Of a DNA stretch of 64,000 nt, positions 44,530 to 59,500 are shown piece by piece. Source of the DNA: Diploptera punctata (taxonomy: Eukaryota > Arthropoda > Insecta > Blattodea > Blaberidae); assembly GCA_030220185.1 (NCBI GenBank), contig JASPKZ010004202.1, forward strand, positions 1,554,001-1,618,000, in the 5' to 3' direction. The notes beneath the pieces were generated by a model. That model was not told the DNA's origin. It was given only the letters and a program-made list of their open reading frames with translations, and made no database searches. Both the position numbers and the translations under genes were made by a program. Within the stretch, counting starts at the first letter, position 1. Each line of letters starts with the position of its first letter.

Positions 44530-47500
44530 ATGTGGGATCCAGAAGAAGGAGGAGTAGTGGGTCCTGGGGAAGAGCCCCAGCCACCATCCCAAGGAGAAGA
44601 ATTAAAGGAGCAATTTCAACAACAGCAGCATAAGATTGAAGAAATGAAAAAAATCTTGAAGGAAAATGAAGAGAAATTAATGAGCAGAGGAAAAGAAGTT
44701 GAGGTAAGAAATAAAAATTCAGTGTGTTGCATTGTACCCTGTGAACTAACTGTATAAAACCTAGGTAAATCTGCAACAATATGTCTATATGTACATTTTT
44801 AAAAATTGTTCTAGAAATATGCCTCAAAACTCTCCGATATCAGATCACGATCAAGAGCTGCAAAACGTAAATCAACAACTCCAGTGGCAGTTCAAGACAC
44901 ATCACAAACAAAAACACCAGATCAGGAAGTAGAAACCTCTAAGGATGACGAAGCATCGACGCCTAGAAGAAGTAGTGCAAAAAAGGCGCAAGGAAATTTA
45001 CATTTACTTATAACGCAATTAGAAGAAAACAGGTAAATACACTCACAGTTCTTAATTTCCAGTAAATTTAACTTTTAATTAGAAAAAAAAAATCTTTTTA
45101 AGTAATTTCTAACATTTCTTGCCTAAAAAATTTTTTTTACTCTACAATGCATACCTTACTCTCCATACTGGGATTTGTGCAGGTCCCAGTGTTAAATTAA
45201 AATGTTAAAAATTAAGTTTCTACTGGTTTATTTTAGGAATAATATTTTGAGGTTCGGCCGGGTGGGAGAACAGTGCCTTCTTATTTACGTACTTTAACAG
45301 TACATAATTGGCATACATATTAATAAAATACTATATTTAACGTATTTCAATCTGGGAAAGTTATTATCATATCTTTATTTTCTCGTAAATATGAAAATAA
45401 AGTGGGACTATTTCCTTTCATGACCTCGAAGGTTACAACAGTTCTTACTTCTAACCAGCGATAAACCACCGATTATCACAACGATGAGCACCTATGACCA
45501 CAGATATACCACCGATACAGCATATCAGTGGCTTCAACAAATTATGTCCGAATTTGTCTTTTACACATTTAACCGCTTAATATAATAAAAAGGACGTTCC
45601 CTGGAATTCACCTACGTTAGAGTAATTGATTTAGTTTCCATTCAATGATTTAGGTTTGGTTAGCTTTTAGTTTCCTTGCATTTTAAATCTGATTTAATAC
45701 GTAACATAAATGACCTCTTCATATCTGTTATTCTATGGAACATTCAACATGTCTGACGGTTACAACGTAAAATCATATTTCCATTACTTCATTTCATGAT
45801 ATGTTTCAATATTTTGACGATGGTTAAATCCCAGAGGTAAATGCTATCATCAACACTGCGTAATACTTTAAATTACATCAAAAATGGCATAAGTTGCGTA
45901 AGTAAAAAGCTGGTCTTGTACAACCCCACCAATCTTTTTTAGTAATTTCTAACATTTCTTGCCTAAAAAAATTTTTTTTACTCTACAATGCATACCTTAC
46001 TCTCCATACTGGGATTTGTGCAGGTCCCAGTGTTAAATTAAAATGTTAAAAATTAAGTTTCTACTGGTTTATTTTAGGAATAATATTTTGAGGTTCTTTT
46101 TAATCAAGTATTTTTTGAGCTGGGAAACATCTTACCTCGAACATGTTTCAATATAATCTTCTATATCATCATCAGCTTCTCCAGATTGTTGCATTTTATG
46201 TTGTGAACTTTGGATGTCGATATCAGCTCCCTCTTCCGGCTGGCTGAAGAACCTCCAAACAAGATCACATTCAACAGGAATTTCGAAATTCATGACTCTA
46301 TTTTTGTTCTTCTGAATGTAGATTTTTCCCAAATAGTGAGTTCTTTTGTATTTTCTACTTGTTTTAATAATTTAGTGTTCAGATTTATATTATGTATACA
46401 ATATAAATACAAAAGAACTCACTATTTGGGAAAAAATCTATATTCAGAAGAACAAAAATAGAGTCATGGATTTCGAAATTTCTGCTGAACGTGACCTAGT
46501 TTGGAGGTTCTTCAGCCAGCCAGAAGAGGGAGCTGATATCGACATCCAAGGTTCACAACATAAACGTAACTGTCTAGGCAAGCTGACGATGATATAGAAG
46601 GTTATATCGAAACATGTTCGAGAATAAATTAACGTTAATTTGAGGTAAGATGTTTCCCAGCTCAAAAATACTTGATTAAGTTTTTACTATTGGAAATATG
46701 ATTTTATTACAATTTTATTTAGTAGTAGTAGTAGTAGAAAGCATTAGCTCAGGATAGGGATGTATGGAGAGCTTATGTACGTGCGGCCATGAACCTACAG
46801 GTTCGATAGTGCCAGTGAGTAAGTAAGTAGTAGCCCTCCATGGTATCTTTACCTTGTCACGGTGGAGTGGCTTGTGTGCTTAAATGATCCCGAGATCTAT
46901 GCTGGCAGTAGCATTGCTGCCGATAGGGTTACCCATGCCAGACTGGTCGAAGGTGATAAGCCAGACGAAAAAAGTACCTTGGTCGAAAGAGTGACATCTT
47001 TCACCATACAAAATACAACAGCCAAGAATTGCGGACATGGCTTCCACTGGGGTCAAATTTTCCAGAGGTAAAATAGTCTGCCATTCGGTTCTTCAGGCGG
47101 GGACTACTTCTGGGAATCCATGCCAAAGGCTCAAACACAGGGACATGTTCCTAGGAACATAGAATGTTAGGACTTTATATAATAGTAGGATGCTAGAGGT
47201 ATTATTTGAGGGAAGTAGATTATACAGGGAATGAATGGAAAACATTAGCTCAGGATAGGGATGTATGGAGAGTTTATATCCATGCAGTCATGAACCTATG
47301 TGTTCGATAGTGCCAGTGAGTTAGTTTGGTACTATCTTGGTTTCCTAGATGTCACTATGAGGCAGAACGCTGACCCTTGGCCACTTAATGACATCTATCC
47401 AGAAACAAGTGTAACTAAATATTAGTATGGTTGAATTTCTGCCCTGTAGGGGGAGAGCGCCTAAGTCTCGTTGAGAGAAACAAAGGCTACAAGAAGAAGA

Positions 47501-50500
47501 AAATAAATATAGATGAAACTGAGAATGTGATATGTTATGCAGTTTAATTTGATGATTACAAATATTTGTAAGCTTCTAAATAAGTTACAGAAATGCATCA
47601 CCATCGAATGTTATTTGTAGAGATCATATTTAACAATTTCTGTTTCACTATTAATTTTTTTAATGTGAAATTAAAAAGAGGCATTGTTGCAGAGCGAAAT
47701 TTCAGTTGCGTGATAAAGAAATAAATGAAAATAGGAAAGGAATAGAAGACATGATTCAGCACTTAAAAAATCAATTGGATGATAGAGATGTACAAATAAA
47801 AGAACTACAGAAGCGTCTAGAAACTCATCAGCCTATGGAAGATGTTCAGGAAGAAACGGTAAGTGTATAAAAATCACCACTCACGATACTAAGTATATTT
47901 TTTTAAAAAATTAACAATGGTTCCTTACTGTATCCTATCCTAGGAAGAGCACAGGACATCTATAGAGTATTGTTTAGTTAATAAATTAATGAGTCATTTT
48001 AACATCTTACCTCATATTTCATGTTTTTCAAACACGGTAACTATAGTTTTCAAATGATCTTGTCATTCATTTTCAACCGCCATTATGACTACCGGATATT
48101 CGTTGGAATCTCCCTCTATAACGTTGCCATCTGGTGTTGATTTGACGAACTTCGAGATATCGTTGCCATCTGGTGTTGATTCAATGAGGTAAGATGTTAA
48201 AATGACTCATTAATTTATTAATTAAGAACCTCATAATGTGTTTCCCGGTTTTAACTTTGAATATTGTTTAGTTGTTTCTTGACTCACCTCATACTTCTTA
48301 ACTCCCATGCAGACTCGAGTTTCTTCACTCCATTTGTGACATTCTCAATGCTGTATTACGTTCACAACTGATGTTCAACGGCCTCAGGTCAGTCTGCAGG
48401 AGAGGAGGTCGTTGAACATCAGTTGTGAACGTGATACAGCATTGAGAATGTCACAAATGAAGTGAAGAAACTCGAGTCTGCGAGGAAGTTAAGAAGTATG
48501 AGGTGAGTCAAGAAACAACTAAACAATATTAAAATACAATTATATAAAAACTACAGGATTTAACCATTTTTCACACAAACAGGCAGTATTTAATAGTTTA
48601 ACACACAGACTTGTGAACGTCCCCATGAGCAAAGAAAATTACAATAAAGAGAAAGAACACATCATAAAAATTGCGAAGGATAATGGTTTTCAAGAGGAGA
48701 TGATACACAAGAAAATAAATAAATTCAAAGAACAAAAAATCATTAATGAAAGTACTCTTCAGACACATAAAAATATAGGCAAAAAATTCAAGAAGTTCAC
48801 ATACCATCCTTTAGTATTTGACAAGTTTCAAAAAATTTTCAACAAATTCAACATTAAATTAGCACCGAAAAATGATTACAGCTTAGGTAATTTAATAAAA
48901 ACCAACAAAAATGAAAAGATTGAAGACTGCAAAAAATCGGGAATTTATCAAATTAATTGTAAAGATTGTGAAAAGATATACATAGGAAAAACAAAAAAGG
49001 AATCTAAATACAAGATTAAAAGAACACCTCAGAAATGTTAAAAATGGAGAAACCGAAAAATCTGCAATAGCTGCACATGCCTGGTCAGAAAAACATAGAA
49101 TAGAAACCAAAACAAAATTACTTAAACAATTGGAAAAACCAAAGGAACTCACAATTTGGGAAAAAATTTACATATGCAAGAATGAAAATACAACTATGAA
49201 TTTTGAAATACCCGGTTGTAAGGAGAGAGGACTGATTTGGAAGTTCATCGGTCAGCCATCAGATGGCGTGGAGGTCAGTCTGCAGGATAGAAGGCAGCTG
49301 GACGTCAGTTGTGAACGTGACACAGCATTGAGAATGTCACAAATGATGTGAAGAAACCCTGGGTCTGCTAGGAATTATGAAGTATGAGGTGAGTGAAATA
49401 ATAAAAAATAAACAATATCAAAAACCTCATAGTGTTATTTCCTACCTACATAACTTAATACATCTATAAAGTGCTTCTATCAAATTCTACTCTGAATAAT
49501 TTCTTCACTTCCTCCTAAGTTTTCCCTATCTCTAAGATGTTATTATCAACTGTTTGGCTTATCTCATATGATATTGATTATAATGTTTTCAATGTTTTAT
49601 TTATGCAACAGTTTGATGAAATTATAACGTAAAGGGAATGTTATCAGTGAGATTAGGAGTTGATATATTCTCATGTTTTTTTCAACACTGTTCATTGAAG
49701 ATTTAAATTAAAAATATTTATACTTCACCTCCCTTCATATCCAGTCTGTTAATTATACCAGTTTCAAATCCTAGGTGGTTACATCTTAAGTAATAATAAT
49801 GCTTTATTTTAGCTGGCAGAGTTAAGGCCATAAGGCCTTCTCTTCCACTCAACCAGCGAATAGTAAAATTATACAAAAATTACGTACATATTACAATTTT
49901 AAGATATTATTAAAATACAGACTAAACAAAATACAATGATGATGTAATCTAATACTAGCTAATACTAACAAAAACATAGAATATAATAAAATTAAGATGA
50001 TATAAAATAAAGTAAGTAGCTTCCTAGATGATTATTAATGGAATGCTCTATATAGTTGTTATGCAGTTAACGTTTTCATTGTGTCGAACTTAAGATATCA
50101 GTTAATTTGGATTTAAATAATGATAGCGATTGACAGTCCCTGACATGACTGGGAAGTGAGTTCCATGCTCTAGTCATAGATACAGAGTATAGACATGTCC
50201 TGTGCTGTGGTATCAAAAGTAAAGAAGAGTCTTGTGATCTTGTTCCTAAATTGTGATGAGCCGATAAGTTTTGAAAACGTGTTGTTAATTAAGTTGGTAA
50301 ATATGTAATATCTTGACCAATGTTATGTCGTTCAGGTGAACTGCTTCTCACCAACAGAGGGAGTAAAGAAGCAGTTCTCCTGAAAACATAGCATTGATCG
50401 AGATATTATTGAAGATGAAACCGCCTAGGTTTTGAAACTGGTATAATTAGAAGACTGGACATTAGGTGAGGTATAAAGAGTGCTAATTTAAATATTAATT

Positions 50501-53500
50501 AAACCTCATGGTGATTTTTCATATTAAAGTTCAATTGATCATTGAATTATTTGTGTTTGCTATGGAATTGGTAAAAAATTCAAGAAGTTCACATACCATC
50601 CTTTAGTATTTGACAAGTTTAAAAAAATCTTCAACAAATTCAACATTAAATTAGCACCGAAAAATGATTACAGCTTAGGTAATTTAATAAAAACCAACAA
50701 AAATGAAAAGATTGAAGACTGCAAAAAATCGGGAATTTATCAAATTAATTGTAGAGATTGTGAAAAGATATACATAGGAAAAACAAAAAGGAATCTAAAT
50801 ACAGGATTAAAGGAACACCTCAGAAATGTTAAAAATGGAGAAACAGAAAAATCTGCAATAGCTGCACATGCCTGGTCAGAAAAACATAGAATAGAAACCA
50901 AAACAAAATTACTTAAACAATTGGAAAAACCAAAGGAACTCACAATTTGGGAAAAAATTTATATATGCAAGAATGAAAATACAACTATGAATTTTGAAAT
51001 ACCCGGTTGTAAGGAGAGAGGACTGATTTGGAAGTTCGTCGGTCAGCCATCAGATGGCGCGGAGGTCAGTCTGCAGGATAGAAGGCAGCCGGACATCAGT
51101 TGTGAACGTGACACAGCATTGAGAATGTGACAAAACCCTGGGTATGCTAGGAGTTATGAAGTATGAGGTGAGTGAAATAAAAAATAAACAATAGTTGGTT
51201 CTTGATAATCATTTGTTTGACAGTATCAATTCCTCATTAAATGTAAGCATTCTGCCATAAAAAATCTTGACTGTATTTGAATTTACGAAACTTTAGGTCC
51301 AGAGACAAAATATAACTCTAAAGCAGTGGGGTTAATAAATAAAATAAAAATAAAATAACTTCTCAATACTTATTTTAGGAATTCTCACTATGAGGTATAT
51401 TCATTAAGGTAGAATTTTTTATCACTCACCTCATATTGTTCTTCTTATTTGACTATAAACTAGTTTCGGAACACAGTTTCTGTTCCACCTCAGTATCATC
51501 ATGACCATTGTTCTTTCGTCTTGAAGAGCTGTCCTTCGCTCCTTCCACTGGTTTTTCAGTCAGCCAATGGAAGGAGCGAAGGACAGCTCTTCAAGACGAC
51601 AGAACAACGGTTGTGACGATACTTAGGATGGTACAGAAACTATGATCCGAAACAAGTTTATAGTCAAATAAGAAGAACAATATGAGGTGAGTGATAAAAA
51701 ATTCTACCTTAAAGAATTAATATTTGTTTGAATCGGAAGTCTGGTAGCTTAGCGGTCAGAGCACTAGTGTACAGAGCCAGAAACACTAGGTCCAAATCCC
51801 GATCCAGATGTACATTTTTCTCTTCATATAAAATTTGTCTTCAGTGAGAAGTGTTAAATTAATAATAAGAACATTGAAAGAAGCCCCACTGGCTTCATAA
51901 AGTAAAGTTTAAATTCCCAATAAAAGTCTTCTTAAAAAAGAAGCCATCATTTGCATGATCGTGTGATGGTCCGTAGCATTTGGCGCTTGGTAATTAACAA
52001 TATATAAGATAAAAATTTGCATTTAGATTGGTGTACTCAGGTAACTCAGTTGGTAGAGCATTGGCATAGAAAGCCAAAGGTCCTGGGTTCAAACCCCAGT
52101 CTGAACATATATTTTTCTTACTTATTTTAGGAATTCACACTATGAGGTATATTCATTTAGGTAAAATATGAGGTGAGTTACTAAATTTTACCAAATATAT
52201 TTTTCTCTTCAAATTTAATATGTCTTATTTGATGAGAAAAATGATATACTCAGACTGAGGCTTGAATCCAGGACCTTTGGCTTTCTAGGCCAATGCTCTA
52301 CTGACTGAGCTACCTGAGCACTGCAATCATAGCATTTTCATGCTATGCTTTGTAGCTTTACTAGGGTAGCTTCACGTTGCTTTCCACACCGATGAATGAT
52401 GATGATAATGATTGCTGGATGATTTTCGGGGACCGTTGGGCCCTAAGCTTCCTGACATTTGTCTTACAGGTGAGGAAAAACCCTGAAAAAAACCTCACCC
52501 AGGAGCCTGTCCCGACCGGGAATCGAACCCGGGCCCACTGTGTGACAAGGCAGCACGTTACCTTGAGGCCATAGCAGTGAACGTTTTTCTTATATACATT
52601 GTTAATCATATACTCTTATGTATGCTGTTAATTAAAAAGGCCATATTGGCTTTATAATGTAATGGAAAATTCCCAATAATTGGTCTTCTTAATAAAGGAG
52701 CCGCCATTTGCAAGATCAAAGCAAAGGTTTCGTAGCATTTGGCACTCGGGAATTAACAGTATATAGAAAAATTTGCGTTTAGACTGGAATGCTCAGGTAG
52801 CTCAGTGGTAGAGCATTGGCCTAGAAAACCAAAGGTTCTGGGTTCATACCCCAGTCTGAGCATATAATTTTTCTCTTCAAATATGATTTATCCATCATTG
52901 AAATGCATGTAATGAGTAATAAAAACGCTGTAATTGCTGACGATGGGGCTAAGAAGCCCTGAAACATATGTTGGCAAAAACAACTGTAAGAGGTAAGAAT
53001 GAATAGACAAAATATTTTAATTAAAAAAATTAATAGAAGCATTGATAATTTGTCTTATTGTTGTGTTTCAGATTTCTGTTGAAGGAGATACTGCACAGCA
53101 GATTGTTCATAAAAACAAGAAAATTGTTGAATTAAATAGAAAAATTGCTGATCTTGAAACTAAAGTGATAGATTTACAAGAAAGTTTTAGTGAAAAAGAC
53201 TCAGTTATTGAAGCTCGCACAAAAGCTATTGCTCTCATGTCTGAAGATTTCTCACGAAGAAGTAAAACCACTGTTGATAACTTGGAGGAAACAAGAGAAG
53301 AGATGAGGAAAATGCAGAGTAACTTTGTATTAGAAGAAACCAAGCTTAAACAAGAAATTGAGGAACTCAAGAAAGAACTTAGTACAAAAAATCAGAAGTA
53401 AGTATAACAATATTATTACCTCGCAACAAATGGGTCCAGGTCCCCCCTTAAAGATAAAACTTTGTAATAGATTCTTAGCCAAACGGAACCTTTATAGATG

Positions 53501-56500
53501 TTATAATAATTACACCTATATTATAGGAACATTCTATTGTTAGATAAAACAGATGCCTGGATTAAATCCAAAACTACTTCTCAATTTAGTTCAGTTATTC
53601 AAAGTTAAAATTGGGAAACACATTATGAGGTTCTTAATTAATAAATTAATGAGTCATTTTAACATCTTACCTCATATTTCATGTTTTATCAAACACGGTA
53701 ACTATATTAAGTTATGTAGATAGGAAATAACACTATGAGGTTCTTTAATATTGTTTATTTTTTATTATTTTACTCACCTCATACTTCATAATTATGAAGT
53801 ATGAGGTGAGTGAAATAATAAAAAATAAACAATACGGTAACTATAGTTTTCAAATGATCTTGTCATTCATTTTCAACCGCCATTATGACTACCGGATATT
53901 CGTTGGAATCTCCCTCTATAATGTTGCCATCTGGTATTGATTTGACGAACTTCGAGATATCGTTGCCATCTGGTATTGATTTGATGAACTTCGAGATGAA
54001 ATATGAGGTAAGATGTTAAAATGACTCATTAATTTATTAATTAAGAACCTCATAATGTGTTTCCCAATTTTAACTTTGAGAAAGAGAAATATATGCCTAG
54101 GTAGTTCACTTGGATAGAGCATTGACATAGAGAGTCAAAGGTCCTGGGTTCAAACCCCAGTCTAGGCATATATTTTTCATAGGTAATGCCACGAGTGATT
54201 TCCAAGAATTTGGAAATCAAGAGTGGCATTTGTTAGGACTATTTAACAAATAAAATTAAGCTGTTTACTCACAAATCATTGTTTAACTATAGTTATTTTT
54301 AAATATTTATATATTTAATGTAAACGGCGATGTTTGAAAACAAATGAGAAACGATAGGTACGCTTCATCTGCTTCTTTTGTTTATCACTGCAACCAGATC
54401 ATACTATTTATTGCAAAAGGAACGCAATATTGTAAGAATGCTCTCTAGTGGAGAAAAAATGAAACACTTCAAACTGTATATTAATTCATTTCTGATGTCA
54501 TATGATGTAAATATGACAATTATATTTTTCTGGATTATTACCTGGGAAAAAATACATTTAAGAAAGTGCAAACATTGGTTTCTTTTTTTGGTGGTATAAT
54601 AAATTGTTACAAATGTTTTTATATTAACTCCTGCAAGCGCTATGTGTTGACATCTATGCACTATATATACAGCCTGGTAGCCATATTTCTTATAGCCTCA
54701 GTCACTGCAAAATAATGGTCAGACCTGTTCAGAATATTAAAAAGGAGGAGCTTTCTTTAATATGGTAAATATAACACTGATAAATATTTCGTGAAACACG
54801 ACTGTGATTGGTTGTAAAACAAAAATCATTGAAACGTGATTGGTCATTGACTCACATTTGGGGCACGAGTTAAATAGTCTTTTCAAATATAAATTGTTCT
54901 GAGATGTTAAATTTCCATACTTTTGATTACAGGTTGCATCAAGTAGAAGAGAATAATAAAGAATTATTGTCCATTCGATTTGATCTAAGTGCGAGAAATG
55001 CAGAACTTCAACAGAAGGTTGTGAAAGTTAATGAGAAGAACTATGAACTACAGAAAAGAGTGAACGTGCTGGAAGAAAAGGTTAGCGTGGAAACTGAAGT
55101 GAAGCAGGATGTCAGTCTACAGGAGGACCTACGGAGGCAGCTTAATGAAGTCAACGAGTTGAAGGATAATTTACAGAGCCAGTTAGATGATGCTAACAAA
55201 CAGATGACAAAATTGAAAGCTCATTATAAGAGCAAAATGAGAAGTCTAACTAAACAATCAGAAGGCTTGAAAAGGGTAATTAAAATTAATTATATCATTT
55301 TCTTTTTCATTGGTACATATACCGTGTCCCATTCAAACCTCCCACAGTATAATTAATCATAACTCTCAAAGTATGCGGAATTATGAAATGAGGTTGGTAT
55401 TAAAAGAAAGAGAAACTCAAAGAATTTTTGTTTTCATTGTTGCAGTTAATTCATCTGTCGCATGTTGGACAATAATGACATAAAACACGTTTGCCAGACA
55501 TCACTCCACTGGACTTCTTCCTCTGGGGGTATGTAATAGACCATGGGTTTGCGACTCCAGTACAAGATCTTCATGAAGTTATGTAGATAGGAAATAACAC
55601 TATGAGGTTTTTTAATATTATATTATTTTTGGTCTAGACATCTTACCTCAATATTAATGTTGATTTGTTCTTGAAATATAACTTCCTAAAATTAAATATT
55701 TTTTAATATTGTTTATTTTTTATTTCACTCACCTCATACTTCATAAGTCCTCGCAAACCCAGGGTTTCGTCACATCATTTGTGACATTCTCAATGCTGTG
55801 TCACAAATGATGTGATGAAACCCTGGGTTTGCGAGGAGTTATGAAGTATGAGGTGAGTGAAATAAAAAATAAACAAGATCTTCATGCTTCTAATGATGTT
55901 TTTATTATTAATTTAACATTTCTCAATGAAAGATAAATTATATTTGAAGAGAAAAATTCTCGCCTAGACCGAGACTCGAACCTGGGACCTTTGGCTTGCC
56001 GGACCAAATGCTCCAACTGAGCTACCGAGGCGAGTTACGATCTAGATGCAAATAAATCAATATATTTGCGTCTAGATCGTTTGGCTTGCCGGGCCAAATG
56101 CTCTACCAACTGAGCTACCGAGGCGAGTTACGATCTAGACGCAAATAAATCAATAGATTTGCATCTAGATCGTAACTCGCCTCGGTAGCTCAGTTAGTAG
56201 AGCATTTGGCCCGGCAAGCCAAAGGTCCCGGGTTCGAGTCCCAGTCTAGGCGAGAATTTTTCTCTTCAAATATAAGATCTTCATGATTTACGAGCCCGTA
56301 TCATTGACATAATTGCAACAATACCAATGGACATGTTGGACAGACCGTGGCACCAAATCAGATACAGACTTGATATTGTTCGTGCTACTAATGGTGCACT
56401 TATAGAGGTGTTTTAGTGTGCGGCAATGAAAATTCTTTGAGTTTCTGTTTCGTTTAATACCGGCCTCATTTCATAATTCCACATACTTTGTTAGTTATGA

Positions 56501-59500
56501 TTAATTAAAATGTGGCAAATTTGAATGGGACACCCTGTATATATATATATATATATATATTGCACCGTATTGGTGCTGGATCAAACCGTTATTGTTGATA
56601 ACTATTTTGATTAGAAAACATAGATTGCTCAAATTAAGATATCTTTGCCCGGGCCCATAAAAGGCAAAGATTAATTCAACTTTCCTTACTAAATTATCAA
56701 ACATGTAATGTGCAGTGAGCTACAAGCTATAATCATGGAAGCTTTAAGGAAAGAGGAACTCACACACGCTTGAGTAAGCTTTGGAATTTTTACTTTCATA
56801 TCTGACATGCTAGCTACTAAAAATAGGCATAATTAAAATAAATCAGAGAACTAAAGTTTATTATTCATTTAACATTTCTCAATGAAAGATAAATTATATT
56901 TGAAGAGAAAAATTTTCACCTAGACCGGGACTCGAACCCGGGACCCTTGGCTTTCTGGGCCAAGTGCTCTACCAGCTGAGCTACCGAGGCGAGTTACGAT
57001 CTAGACGCAAATTTTTCTCTTATATACCTTGTAATTCCCTATCGCCAAATGCTAGATAGAAGCAATGGTTTCAAAAGCATTTGGCGATAGGGGAATTACA
57101 AGGTATATAAGAGAAAAATTTGCGTCTAGATCGTAACTCGCCTCGGTAGCTCAGCTGGTAGAGCACTTGGCCCAGAAAGCCAAGGGTCCCGGGTTCGAGT
57201 CCCGGTCTAGGTGAAAATTTTTCTCTTCAAATATAACTAAAGTTTAATGCGAGTCAAAAGGTAGTCAGATATAACATTGAAAATAAATGAATAAATAATT
57301 AGTTTAACAAAGAAAACAATACTATCCTTGATCATCTATACAAAAAATAATATAAGCAATCATACGTACATTACACTCACACTAGTCCATCCTAGGGTCG
57401 GGGTATACAGTCCTTGTGGCCCTACCCTGGCCTACAGGACTAACAAACCAAACTAGCTCTTCTGAGCTACACTGACCAGACTCCGACGATAACTCAACAG
57501 ATGATGATCCGATGTAGATAAACACAGCTATTTTTTAGAGTTCACAAGGAGAGGGGAGAATGTGCGATAGCACACGGCGTTTTACTAGGTAAGGAAGGGG
57601 TAGGTAGAGGAGCATTTGGCACTGTTTACAAAGATCGCACACGAAATAGAGATGACGAATTGGTTGTGCAGTATGATGTAATCCCTGTATCGAAATGTTG
57701 ATTTCGGTACAATATAATTAATAGGGAACAGGATTATGAGGAATAGATTCTCTTCTTCTTCCTTCCAAGTATTAGGCCAAGGCCTGTTACAATCCTATAG
57801 AAAATTTTCCCTCCAGCGTTTCATAGGACGGCCCAGAGATGGAAGAGATTATTAAAATTGAAACAATATATATTTTTTTAATCAATGCCACCGGGTTGTC
57901 ATTACATTTTTGGTATTTTCTCCTGGCATGGCGTCCTTGTAATGAACTTCCAAGTTCGGGGCACTAGAGAAGACGGGATATATGCTACCCTTGATGATAT
58001 GAAAGGCGATAGATGAATGCCGCCAGGATCTAATGAGACAGGACATGATAATGTTAGAGCGATCATTTGGGCCTTAAAGCATTCCTTACATTTGTCTTAT
58101 AGGCGAGGAAAAAACCTCAACCCAGTATACTTAGAATCCCCATTCGGGAATCGCAACCTACCCCGCGTTCCGTTAACAGCAAGCAGCACACTATCTAAAG
58201 ACCACAGCAGTGGAATCAGATGTAAATATTTCACCTCATGAAATGAATCTACTCACCTGGACATGTTTCAGAGATTTATGTCGCTCTTCTCAGTTAGGTC
58301 CAGACTGTTTGAGTTGGCTTCTGTTCTTCTGGTGAGGATTGTTTTCCCTTGCGAGTTGTATTGACTTTTCCAATTTAATGGTCATTTTTGGTAACACTAG
58401 AAAATCATATTTGAAGGAAAAAATTACACGCTCAGACTGGGCCTCGAACCCAGGACCTTTGACTTTCCAGCCCAATTCTCTACCAACTGAGCTATCCGAG
58501 TGAGTTCTGATTTAAACACAATTTTTTTCTCTTATATACGTTGTTAATATCTGCACACCAAATGCTATGAAACCTTCGCTTCTTTCTTTGCAAATGGCGG
58601 CTTCTTTATTAAGAAGATATTTATTTGGGAATTTTTATATTACATTATAAAGCCAATATGGCTTCTTTCTATGTTTTTATTATTAATTTCATACATCTTA
58701 ATGATGGATAAATTATATTTGAAGAGAAAAATTATACACCCAGACCGGGGCACAAACCTGGACCTTTGGCTTTCCAGGCCAATGCTCTACCAACTAAGCT
58801 ATCCGAGCAAGTTCCAATCTAAATGCAAATTTTTCTCTTATATACATTGTTAATTCAGCACACCAAATGCTATGAAACCTTTGCTTCTATCTTTGCAAAT
58901 GGCGGCTTCTTTATTAAGAAGATATTTATTTAGGAATTTTTATATTACATTATAATGCCAGTATGGCTTCTTTCTATGTTTTTATTATTCATTTCATACA
59001 TCTCAATGATCCATCCATCCATAGTAATTCTGCCCGAGGGCAGGTCCTCCACTGCAATCATAGCATTTTTTCATGTTATGCTTGCAGCTTTACTAGGGAA
59101 TTGTAGGTGTGGTAGCTTCCCATTTCTTTCCACACCAGTGAAGGATGATGATGATAATGATAAGCATGATGATGATGGCCATATGATTTCGGGGACCGTT
59201 TGGGCCTTAAAGTTTTCCTGACATTTTTCTTACAGGTGAGGAAAAACCCCGATAAAAACCTCATCCAGAAAAACTGCCCTGACTGGGGATCGAACCCGGG
59301 CCTGCTGCATGACAAGGCAGCACGCTACATCGAGACCACAGTGGTGGACATCTCAATGATGGATAAATCATATTTGAAGAGAAAAATTATACGCTCAGAC
59401 TGGGGCTCGAACAAAAATTTGCATTTAGATCAGAACTCGCTTAGATAGCTCAGTCGGTAGAGCATTAGCCCGGAAAGCCAAAGGTCCTGGATTCGAGCCC

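Larger units (their letters stand above)
55318..56540. mobile_element. Tc1/mariner-superfamily remnant with two nested insertions
   Basis: Inverted ends of about 130 bp (TGTCCCATTCAAACCTCCC at left, complement near 56515). Transposase scraps LDFFLWGYVIDHGF (55510-55550) and VQDLHDLRARIIDIIATIP, RLDIVRATNGALIEV (56270-56415) are the same family as 33036-35443. The frame is cut at QDLH by two insertions sharing one target. Confidence 0.75.

Noticed and set aside
54378..54661. Overlapping short ORFs on both strands
   Set aside because: AT-rich intron sequence without family similarity or splice structure.
56540..56562. TATATA run as a promoter
   Set aside because: A simple dinucleotide repeat at a transposon end.
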